In this document: positions 1 to 5,381 of the stretch, piece after piece | Layout: each line of letters starts with the position of its first letter | Position numbering within the stretch: the stretch's first letter is position 1 | Notes under the pieces: model-generated | Database searches by the model: none | What the model saw: only the letters and a program-made list of their open reading frames with translations | What the model was told of the DNA's origin: nothing | Assembly (NCBI GenBank): GCA_031553975.1 | Contig: JAVBKP010000020.1 | Location: 1 to 9,196 of the forward strand | DNA: 9,196 nucleotides | Direction: 5' to 3' | Source of the DNA: JAVBKP01 sp031553975 | GTDB lineage: Bacteria > Bacillota > Clostridia > Peptostreptococcales > Anaerovoracaceae | Translations under genes and position numbers: made by a program

Positions 1-128
1 ACGCTAGGTTTTTCGTAGTGTTCTCTCTTTCTAAGCTCAGACATAACTCCGTCTCTTGCGCAAGATCTCTTAAATCTTTTAAGAGCGCTTTCTAGAGTTT
101 CTCCATCTCTTACGACTACTTGTGCCAT
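1..128 (-). CDS. rpsU: 30S ribosomal protein S21, 5' part (cut by window edge)
   Basis: The first 42 codons are visible and begin MAQVVVRDGETLESALKRF, then RSCARDGVMSEL and REHYEKPS. This is the highly conserved N-terminus of bacterial S21, a small basic protein of the 30S subunit that binds near the platform, close to the anti-Shine-Dalgarno region of 16S rRNA. Bacterial S21 is usually about 55-70 residues, so roughly the last third lies outside the window. I chose the ATG at 128. A second in-frame ATG at 134 would add Met-Thr, but it sits against the G-run of the ribosome binding site. The gene is transcribed alone from its own promoter at 199-227, divergently from the DUF362 gene. Identification is by direct recognition of the sequence and is very secure. 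Confidence 0.97.
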   Translation of the reverse strand, partial: MAQVVVRDGETLESALKRFKRSCARDGVMSELRKREHYEKPS

Positions 129-135
129 TGTCATT

Positions 136-146
136 CCCCCCCTTCC
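136..146 (-). promoter_or_regulatory. rpsU ribosome binding site (G-rich)
   Basis: On the minus strand this reads GGAAGGGGGGG, seven bases before the ATG at 128. The run of seven G is unusual for a Shine-Dalgarno sequence, although GGAGG-like pairing is still possible. The spacing favours the ATG at 128 over the in-frame ATG at 134, which leaves only one base. Confidence 0.8.
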
Positions 147-150
147 AATC

Positions 151-170
151 GTCAATTTTATAAAACTGAC
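151..170. repeat. 20-bp near-perfect inverted repeat in the rpsU leader
   Basis: The plus strand reads GTCAATTTTATAAAACTGAC. The two 10-base arms are complementary at every position except one, which can form a G-U pair in the rpsU transcript. The element lies between the predicted rpsU transcription start (about 192) and its ribosome binding site (136-146), only four bases from the latter. It could be an RNA hairpin affecting S21 translation or a DNA operator. The structure is seen directly; a function is inference. Confidence 0.6.
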
Positions 171-198
171 TAGCGGTATATTGTCTATAACAAACAGT

Positions 199-227
199 AT
201 TATACTATGCCCAGTTGGCTTTTTCAA
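199..227 (-). promoter_or_regulatory. sigma-A promoter of rpsU
   Basis: On the minus strand the -35 box is TTGAAA (222-227) and the -10 box is a perfect TATAAT (199-204), with a 17-base spacer. Transcription would start near 192, giving a leader of about 64 bases. The match fits a strongly expressed ribosomal protein gene. Confidence 0.88.
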
Positions 228-242
228 GAAAAATTTTTATCG

Positions 243-272
243 TTTCAATTATAGTTTTAATTGTGGTATACT
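243..272 (+). promoter_or_regulatory. probable promoter of the DUF362 gene, extended -10 type
   Basis: The -10 box TATACT (267-272) is preceded by TG plus one base (264-266), making an extended -10. The best -35 candidate is the weak TTTCAA at 243-248, with an 18-base spacer. The extended -10 probably compensates for the weak -35. The predicted start near 279 gives a leader of about 60 bases. It is divergent from the rpsU promoter, with 15 bases between the two -35 boxes. Confidence 0.55.
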
Positions 273-326
273 TTCTAATATGTAATGCATCATTTAAATT
301 CCAATAAATGGTAATTGTTATGTAAT

Positions 327-332
327 AGGAGG
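327..332 (+). promoter_or_regulatory. ribosome binding site that fixes the DUF362 start
   Basis: A perfect AGGAGG lies six bases before the ATG at 339. The reading frame is open further upstream to a TTG at 315, but that codon has no ribosome binding site and would place this AGGAGG inside the coding region. ATG 339 is therefore taken as the start. Confidence 0.93.
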
Positions 333-338
333 CACACA

Positions 339-1454
339 ATGACAAAATCTAAAGTTTATTTCACTAATATGCGTGTAGATGTAGGCTCTAGCCTACTAGT
401 CAAACTACAAGACCTCATGAAGGCAGCTGGCATTGATCAAATTAACTTTGACAAGCAATTTGCTGCTATCAAAATTCACTTTGGTGAGCCTGGCAATCTT
501 GCTTACCTAAGACCAAACTATTCTAAAGTTGTAGTAGATATGGTCAAATCTCTTGGTGGAAAGCCATTTTTAACGGATTGCAACACCCTGTATGTAGGCG
601 GTCGCAAAAATGCGCTAGATCATTTAGACTCTGCCTATCTCAATGGGTTTTCTCCATTTTCTACTGGTTGCCATGTCATTATCGCAGATGGTCTAAAAGG
701 CACTGACGAAACATTGGTACCACTACCAGATGGAAAGCACGTCAAAGAAGCGAAAATCGGCCGTGCCATCATGGATGCTGATATATTCATATCTTTAAAC
801 CACGTAAAAGGCCATGAGTCTGCCGGTTTTGGTGGCGCATTGAAAAACATCGGCATGGGCTGCGGCTCTCGTGCTGGTAAAATGGAAATGCACAATGCAG
901 GTAAACCTAATGTATCTGATAGCCAATGTATTGGTTGTAGCAAATGCACAAAGCAATGTGCTCACGAGGCAATCTCTGTCAACGCTAAAAAAGCCAAGAT
1001 TAACCATGATAACTGTGTTGGTTGCGGTAGATGTATTGGTGTATGCCCAGTGGACGCCATCTACACCAACTGGGACGAGTCAAATAGCATACTATGCGAA
1101 AAAATTGCAGAATACAGTGCCGCAGTGCTTAGAGACCGACCACATTTTCACATCAACTGGGTTATAGATGTATCTCCATACTGTGACTGCCACTCAGAAA
1201 ACGACGCCCCTATTGTAGGTGATATCGGCATGTTCGCCTCTTTTGATCCTGTAGCTCTTGATGTTGCTTGCGTGGAAGCCATTAACAAACAGCACCCACT
1301 ACCAGGCAGCCTGCTAGACGATGTACTCAAGTCAGGCACTGATCACCACGATCACTTCACTACAGTATCACCAAATACACAGTGGCGATCTGTAATAGAC
1401 CATTCCATCACAATGGGCATTGGAACAGATCAATATGAGATAATCGAAGTATAA
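339..1454 (+). CDS. DUF362 domain protein with 2x[4Fe-4S] ferredoxin domain
   Basis: The 371-residue product has no signal peptide or membrane segment, so it is probably cytoplasmic. Residues about 40-185 and 285-365 form the split DUF362 domain, with the conserved stretch NHVKGHESAGFGGALKNIG near 154-172 and FDPVALDVAC at 302-311. Inserted between them is a ferredoxin domain with two cysteine sets: C197/C200/C203/C207 and C226/C229/C232/C236. Both fit CxxCxxCxxxC; the first is followed by Ala and the second by the usual Pro. Two electron-transferring [4Fe-4S] clusters are expected. The family's reaction is not established, and I propose only a redox role. Extra potential metal ligands occur at C282, C284 and H285 (CDCH) and at 336-339 (HHDH). 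The gene is monocistronic, divergent from rpsU, and ends at a hairpin terminator. Family assignment is firm; function is unknown. Confidence 0.92.
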   Translation: MTKSKVYFTNMRVDVGSSLLVKLQDLMKAAGIDQINFDKQFAAIKIHFGEPGNLAYLRPNYSKVVVDMVKSLGGKPFLTDCNTLYVGGRKNALDHLDSAYLNGFSPFSTGCHVIIADGLKGTDETLVPLPDGKHVKEAKIGRAIMDADIFISLNHVKGHESAGFGGALKNIGMGCGSRAGKMEMHNAGKPNVSDSQCIGCSKCTKQCAHEAISVNAKKAKINHDNCVGCGRCIGVCPVDAIYTNWDESNSILCEKIAEYSAAVLRDRPHFHINWVIDVSPYCDCHSENDAPIVGDIGMFASFDPVALDVACVEAINKQHPLPGSLLDDVLKSGTDHHDHFTTVSPNTQWRSVIDHSITMGIGTDQYEIIEV

Positions 1455-1468
1455 GTTAAAATACTATT

Positions 1469-1518
1469 AAATGCACCATCATAGATTAGATAATTTCTAA
1501 CTATAGTGGTGCATTTTT
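1469..1518 (+). terminator. hairpin terminator between convergent transcription units
   Basis: Ten-base arms AAATGCACCA (1469-1478) and TGGTGCATTT (1507-1516) are perfectly complementary. They continue inward through a short interruption to ATAG/CTAT and TTAG/CTAA pairs, and a T-run covers 1514-1518. It starts 15 bases after the DUF362 stop codon. Because the arms begin with A-runs, the hairpin may also stop the convergent PadR operon, which ends at 1536, although the T-tract on that strand is interrupted. Confidence 0.85.
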
Positions 1519-1535
1519 GTTTGCTCTTATGATTT

Positions 1536-2441
1536 TTATCTTTTATTTATTGTTACGTCCCCACTGACTGAATGGGTTTTGAATATTGGTCCACCATTTT
1601 TGTACTGTTTGTTTGACATATTGAATTGACTTTCCAAATCACCGCTAACAGAATCAAAATCTACCATAAATCCGTCATTTTCTGGAATAGTTATATCCAC
1701 TTCCCCTGATACACTGTCACTGCTAAAGGATGTTAGCATTATATCTGATTGGATGCCGATGTCACCACTTACAGAGTTTACCTTTGCACCTAAAATGTAT
1801 CCACTCAGTTCAATTTCACCTGACGCCGTGTCTAGCTTCATATCTTTGATCGTTACGTTGTTTCCATCAATATTTCCACTGACAGTATCTATACTAAGAA
1901 AGTTCGTTTTAATTCCACTTGCCAAAACATCTGATGAGGCGGCATCAATGTTAATATTTTCACTATCTATGCCCCCAATGTTGATTTCATCCGAAATAGT
2001 ATGAATTGTCAGTGACTTGTAGGTTTGAGATGGTACGTATACTTCCAATCTTATTCTGTCCGTACCGCCAACGCTAAAAAAGGAAAATAGTTTTTCTTGC
2101 TCTAGCGTCACCTTGAGTTTTCCTGTCTTTATGTCAAAGCTCACTATTTTTTCAGGTAATTTTTTTGAACTACTTGATTTGACTACGATCCTGGCTTCTT
2201 GTTTCATAGAATCATCTATTATAACTGATACATCATTGACCCAATCGATATCTATATCCTGAATATCCCCAGAGATTTTCTCGTCTATGGCTGTAGCAAG
2301 TGTCTCCATTTGATACTCGCCTAAATGAAATCTAGGCAATACGAAGGTACCTAATGCCAAGCTGGCAAATACGCCTATGGCAACCACTGCCACAATCACC
2401 CATACGATGATGTTGAATTTTATCATATTCCTTCTATTCAT
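1536..2441 (-). CDS. membrane-anchored DUF4097 family beta-repeat protein
   Basis: The 301-residue product has an N-terminal transmembrane anchor at about 9-35 after a basic start (MNRRNMIKF). A largely outward-facing domain should follow. From about 145 onward it carries DUF4097-type short beta repeats. The motif Ser/Thr-x-Ser-Gly-Asp/Glu/Asn recurs at about 186, 205, 223, 243, 264 and 291, typical of a right-handed beta-helix-like stack. DUF4097 proteins are often called putative adhesins. Related architectures are linked to envelope-stress responses, but no catalytic residues are visible. The ATG at 2441 is preferred over the in-frame GTG at 2450 because that GTG forms part of the ribosome binding site. 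The start overlaps the previous stop by eight bases, so translation is probably coupled. It is the last gene of the PadR operon. Role inferred: extracytoplasmic part of an envelope-sensing module. Confidence 0.85.
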   Translation of the reverse strand: MNRRNMIKFNIIVWVIVAVVAIGVFASLALGTFVLPRFHLGEYQMETLATAIDEKISGDIQDIDIDWVNDVSVIIDDSMKQEARIVVKSSSSKKLPEKIVSFDIKTGKLKVTLEQEKLFSFFSVGGTDRIRLEVYVPSQTYKSLTIHTISDEINIGGIDSENINIDAASSDVLASGIKTNFLSIDTVSGNIDGNNVTIKDMKLDTASGEIELSGYILGAKVNSVSGDIGIQSDIMLTSFSSDSVSGEVDITIPENDGFMVDFDSVSGDLESQFNMSNKQYKNGGPIFKTHSVSGDVTINKR

Positions 2442-3096
2442 TCTGATCACCTCGAAGTTCTAACATTCCTTTAACGATATTCTTAATGGCTGTGGCTATG
2501 ATGAATATAATCCAAGTGATGTGCCATGCAGAAGTCAAAAAGCTTATAATTATGTAAGTTGTGACTACTAACATCCAATATGCAGATGCAAAGGCTTTAT
2601 ATGAGGATTGTTTGTATTGATTCTTTGAACGCCATTCTTTGAAATCTTCTACCATAGTCTCATCGGATTTTTTGTAGTTTGGCATTGAGATATTTGTGAA
2701 AATAATTAACCCCACCCCTGCTGCAACCAGTATAAATAACAGCATCAAGCCTAAAAGCCAGTGACCCATGACAGAAAAGAAAATAATTGGCATTGGGCTT
2801 AGAATGAAGCAGCATACTGCGCTTGCTACTAAAGTGGCCCTTCTTTTCCTCAGCCCAGGATCAGCAACCGCTTGGGTGTATCCTGACATTTTCAAACTAT
2901 CGATCATCTCTGTAATATCTCCAATTCCTGCGATTACACTGTTGTATGCCTCCGCTTCTGACTTGCCATTTACCAGTTGGTCGTTATATTTTTCTACTAG
3001 GTTAGCAAATAACTCATCTTTTAGCTCTGTTGCTTTTCTGGATTCTGGTACATTCCTAAACTCATAGTCTAGGTATCCTCTTATTTTATTTATCAT
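2434..3096 (-). CDS. HAAS/DUF1700-type membrane protein (permease prefix-like domain)
   Basis: The 220-residue product starts with a soluble helical domain at about 1-70. It begins MINKIRGYLDYEF and has the repeat-like AEAYNSVIAGIGDITEMIDSL segment typical of HAAS/DUF1700-like or 'permease prefix' domains, which accompany PadR regulators in Firmicutes. Four hydrophobic segments follow, at about 87-108, 112-134, 167-188 and 192-208, with a charged loop between the second and third. No enzyme motif is visible. The start is supported by TAGGGGG seven bases upstream; its TAG is the stop codon of the PadR gene, so the genes are 11 bases apart and probably coupled. Known for the family: the prefix domain is thought to interact with the partner PadR regulator. 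Inferred here: it links an envelope signal to PadR. The exact family name is less certain than the architecture. Confidence 0.78.
   Translation of the reverse strand: MINKIRGYLDYEFRNVPESRKATELKDELFANLVEKYNDQLVNGKSEAEAYNSVIAGIGDITEMIDSLKMSGYTQAVADPGLRKRRATLVASAVCCFILSPMPIIFFSVMGHWLLGLMLLFILVAAGVGLIIFTNISMPNYKKSDETMVEDFKEWRSKNQYKQSSYKAFASAYWMLVVTTYIIISFLTSAWHITWIIFIIATAIKNIVKGMLELRGDQNE
2448..2453 (-). promoter_or_regulatory. ribosome binding site that fixes the DUF4097 start
   Basis: On the minus strand this reads GAGGTG, six bases before the ATG at 2441. It lies within the last codons of the upstream membrane-protein gene. It includes the GTG at 2450, which is the longer but less likely start codon in this frame. 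Confidence 0.8.
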
Positions 3097-3107
3097 TTTA
3101 AAACCCC

Positions 3108-3428
3108 CTATATTAATAAATCAATTAATTCTTTTGCGTGCTGCCAGTCTTCTATGCTTTTTTTATAAAATTCTCTGCCTAGTGGTGTAATGGAATAATA
3201 CCTGCGGCGTGCTCCTGTAGTCTGATCTCCCCAATATGACATAATGTGCCCCGCTTGCTCCAGTCTTCTAAAAGCTGTATATAACGTAGCCTCTTTTAAT
3301 TCATACTGGTTGTTTGTTTTCTCTTGGATGGACTTATTGATTTCATAGCCATAATTATCCGTCTCCAAAAGGTGCTTTAAAATTATAGTTTCTGTATGTC
3401 CCCGTATTAGGTCTGATGCTATGGACAT
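3108..3428 (-). CDS. PadR family transcriptional regulator
   Basis: The 106-residue product is a compact PadR of the short (single-domain plus C-terminal helix) subfamily. The winged helix-turn-helix covers about 8-82. NYGYEI lies at 25-30, the recognition-helix region KEATLYTAFRRLEQAGHI at 45-62, and the wing SYWGDQTTGARRRYYSIT at 64-81. A C-terminal helix at about 84-106 should form the dimer interface. The start ATG has an AGGTGA ribosome binding site seven bases upstream. It is the first gene of a three-gene operon with the two membrane proteins, and its promoter carries a perfect 6+6 inverted repeat over the -35 box, so autorepression is likely. Repression is the usual mode for the family; the signal is unknown. 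No ligand-binding residues can be assigned by eye. Confidence 0.93.
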   Translation of the reverse strand: MSIASDLIRGHTETIILKHLLETDNYGYEINKSIQEKTNNQYELKEATLYTAFRRLEQAGHIMSYWGDQTTGARRRYYSITPLGREFYKKSIEDWQHAKELIDLLI

Positions 3429-3481
3429 AAATTTTCACCTCACTTTATTATTTTGTTTGAAGAATATCCTTTGTAAGATAT

Positions 3482-3510
3482 ATAATAATACAACATACCT
3501 CACCTGTCAA
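3482..3510 (-). promoter_or_regulatory. sigma-A promoter of the PadR operon
   Basis: On the minus strand there is a perfect -35 TTGACA (3505-3510) and a -10 TATTAT (3482-3487), separated by exactly 17 bases. Immediately upstream, 3514-3540 is almost pure A/T and may act as an UP element. The predicted start near 3475 gives a leader of about 47 bases before the PadR ATG. Confidence 0.88.
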
Positions 3511-3515
3511 GGTAT
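3495..3515. promoter_or_regulatory. candidate PadR operator (inverted repeat over the -35 box)
   Basis: ATACCT (3495-3500) and AGGTAT (3510-3515) are a perfect 6+6 inverted repeat separated by nine bases. The repeat spans the whole -35 hexamer of the PadR operon promoter and part of the spacer. A dimeric PadR repressor bound here would block RNA polymerase. Dyad geometry and position are seen directly; binding by this PadR is inferred. Confidence 0.65.
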
Positions 3516-3534
3516 ATATTTTTTTTATTTATAT

Positions 3535-3567
3535 AAAAAACAAAAGCCCCTCCAATGAGAAGCTTCT
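3535..3567 (-). terminator. rho-independent terminator after the HIT gene
   Basis: On the minus strand, AGAAGCTTCTC and GAGGGGCTTTT form an 11-pair stem (several G-U pairs) closed by a four-base loop ATTG. GTTTTTT follows. It begins 10 bases after the HIT stop codon and ends the surface protein-mtaB-HIT transcription unit. The PadR operon promoter lies directly downstream on the same strand. Confidence 0.87.
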
Positions 3568-3576
3568 GCTATTGTA

Positions 3577-3915
3577 TCAGCCTGGTGGCCAAGTCATTTT
3601 ACGTTTTCCTAATAAATGAAAATGAATATGTTTTACGGTTTGCTGTCCATCTTCGCCACAGTTATTGACTAACCTATATCCGTTCACTACATCTAACTCT
3701 TTGGCAATGTCTTTGACTTTGGTCATCAGATGCCCTAACGTAGTTACGTCCTCTGGTGTACATTCATCCAATGAACCTATGTGCCTTTTGGGAATGATTA
3801 GCACATGAACCGGAGCCTGTGGTTCTAGGTCATGAAAAGCCACGATTTCTTCATCCTCATAGACTTTTTTAGTAGGAATCTCACCTGCTACAATCTTGCA
3901 AAACAAACAGTCCAT
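3577..3915 (-). CDS. HIT family (HinT-like) purine nucleoside phosphoramidase
   Basis: The 112-residue product is a full-length histidine-triad protein of the HinT branch, which hydrolyses AMP-N-linked (phosphoramidate) substrates and related adenylates in the cytoplasm. The triad is H96-x-H98-x-H100 in HIHFHLLG, H98 being the expected nucleophile. The N-terminal C3 and C6 (DCLFCKI), with family-conserved histidines such as H45, fit the zinc site found in many bacterial members. The C-terminus WPPG is typical. The start has AGGAGG six bases upstream. It follows mtaB after a 74-base gap that contains a TATAAT-like -10 (3939-3944) but no convincing -35, so it is probably cotranscribed with mtaB. 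A terminator follows at once. The mtaB-HIT pairing is common in Clostridia. Physiological substrate not deducible. Confidence 0.95.
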   Translation of the reverse strand: MDCLFCKIVAGEIPTKKVYEDEEIVAFHDLEPQAPVHVLIIPKRHIGSLDECTPEDVTTLGHLMTKVKDIAKELDVVNGYRLVNNCGEDGQQTVKHIHFHLLGKRKMTWPPG

Positions 3916-3989
3916 CCATTTCCTCCTTTGGGATTCATATTATAGTATTATTTCTTTATGCTTTCTTATTGCTATTTTAGTTGACATAA

Positions 3990-5381
3990 TTAATTTTTTG
4001 TTAACCACAGCATTTCTCCCATCATTCCATCTTCGAAAACTTCGACTAGTTTCACTGTTTGAAAGGAATTTATGAGTATATCTGTGGTGTTTTTTTCAGG
4101 GGAGATTTTGATATATGTCTTTATGTAATTCTCTGTATAGCCTGTCAAAACCCCTTTTTCCTCGTCCCAATCCTCAATCAAAACAGTTCTAGTCGTTCCA
4201 ATGTTCATTTTACAAAATTCTTTGCCAATTTCAAATGCTATTTTGATTAAATTTTCACTACGTTTTGATTTCACTGGTCCTAGCACTTGATTTTTCATGG
4301 TTGCTGCCTTGGTGCCTGACCGTTTAGAATATTTGAAAACATGTACTTTAGACAAAACTGAACACTTAACTAAATCTACACTTTCCTCAAAATCTTCATC
4401 TGTTTCCTCTGGAAAGCCAACAATAATATCTGCTGTAATACCATACCCTGGGTCGTGCTCTCTCAAAGCCTTCACGATCTCCATGTATGATTCTCTCGTA
4501 TAGTTTCTGTTCATCTTCTCTAATACTGTGTTGCTCCCACTTTGTAGCGACAGGTGCATATGAGGGCAAAGTTTTTTATATTTTAACAATCTTGTTGCGT
4601 ATCCTGCATTGATTACATTTGGTTCAAGTGATCCAAGGCGAATGCGAAAATCTCCTTCTAAGGCATCTAAGGCCGCAATGGCTATCTCTATGCCTACCAT
4701 GTCATCTTTGTCCGCTAAAAAGCCGTTTTCGGTCCCATAAAGGGCTGTATTAATTCCTGTCAGGACAATTTCTTTGACACCATTTGAAATCAGCCTCTTG
4801 GCCTCATCTACAACCTGATCCACCCGCCTACTCCGTACGTTTCCCCTAGCATAAGGAATGATACAATAGGAACAAAATCGATTGCAGCCCTCTTGTATTT
4901 TAATAAACGCCCTGGTTTTGGTATCCATGGTAGTAATAGCACCTGAATCATCATAATGATCTATTTCAAATACTGGGTTTACATATACCATAGCCTTGGA
5001 GGAGTCTTGGTATTCTTCAATTAGTTCTAAAATCCTATGCTTTTCGTCAGTACCCGCCACGATATTGACCCCTTCTATGGCCGCCGCCTCCTCAGGGCTA
5101 ACTTGCGCAAAACACCCAACTACTGCTACTATGGCTTTGGGATTCATCTTCTTTGCTTTGCGAATATACTGACGAGATTTTTTATCAGACATACTTGTCA
5201 CTGTACAGGTATTGATTACATAAATATCTGCAATCTGTGGCTCTCCTGATTCATTCCCGTCTTTAGATGCTACTTCATACCCTTTATCTGCAAATTTTTC
5301 CTTCAGGTTTTGTGTCTCATATTGATTGACTTTGCAGCCAAGTGTAAAAAATTCAATTTTCATTTTTGGATTGATGTCCAT
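3990..5381 (-). CDS. mtaB: tRNA t6A37 methylthiotransferase MtaB
   Basis: The 463-residue product is a radical-SAM methylthiotransferase that converts t6A to ms2t6A at position 37 of ANN-decoding tRNAs. The N-terminal UPF0004 domain binds an auxiliary [4Fe-4S] cluster through C16 (TLGCKVNQ), C59 (INTCT) and C90 (VVGC). The radical-SAM cluster motif is C166-x3-C170-x2-C173 (EGCNRFCSYCIIPYARG). A C-terminal TRAM-like RNA-binding domain covers about 394-457. TLGCKVNQYET and the overall length favour MtaB over MiaB or RimO. Two starts are possible. ATG 5381 has GGAG seven bases upstream and overlaps the surface-protein gene by 22 bases. ATG 5363 (MKIEFFTL) matches the usual family start and overlaps the upstream stop as ATGA. 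I chose 5381 because of the ribosome binding site. No promoter is visible, so expression probably depends on the upstream gene. Confidence 0.96.
   Translation of the reverse strand: MDINPKMKIEFFTLGCKVNQYETQNLKEKFADKGYEVASKDGNESGEPQIADIYVINTCTVTSMSDKKSRQYIRKAKKMNPKAIVAVVGCFAQVSPEEAAAIEGVNIVAGTDEKHRILELIEEYQDSSKAMVYVNPVFEIDHYDDSGAITTMDTKTRAFIKIQEGCNRFCSYCIIPYARGNVRSRRVDQVVDEAKRLISNGVKEIVLTGINTALYGTENGFLADKDDMVGIEIAIAALDALEGDFRIRLGSLEPNVINAGYATRLLKYKKLCPHMHLSLQSGSNTVLEKMNRNYTRESYMEIVKALREHDPGYGITADIIVGFPEETDEDFEESVDLVKCSVLSKVHVFKYSKRSGTKAATMKNQVLGPVKSKRSENLIKIAFEIGKEFCKMNIGTTRTVLIEDWDEEKGVLTGYTENYIKTYIKISPEKNTTDILINSFQTVKLVEVFEDGMMGEMLWLTKN
5360..5381 (-). other. overlap of the surface-protein stop and the mtaB starts
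   Basis: The surface-protein gene stops at TGA 5362-5360. The mtaB ATG at 5381 lies 22 bases inside that gene, preceded by GGAGAAGAG. The in-frame ATG at 5363-5361 forms an ATGA overlap with the stop codon. Either arrangement suggests translational coupling of mtaB to the upstream gene. Confidence 0.85.

Noticed and set aside
315..338. Upstream TTG start extending the DUF362 protein by eight residues
   Set aside because: The extension would translate the perfect AGGAGG at 327-332, and the TTG has no ribosome binding site of its own.
871..1167. 98-codon plus-strand frame inside the DUF362 gene
   Set aside because: It is a +1-frame shadow of the ferredoxin region with no ribosome binding site and no family resemblance.
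3939..3944. TATAAT-like -10 box between mtaB and the HIT gene (minus strand)
   Set aside because: No recognisable -35 hexamer lies 16-18 bases upstream and the region is very A/T-rich, so a separate promoter for the HIT gene is not supported.
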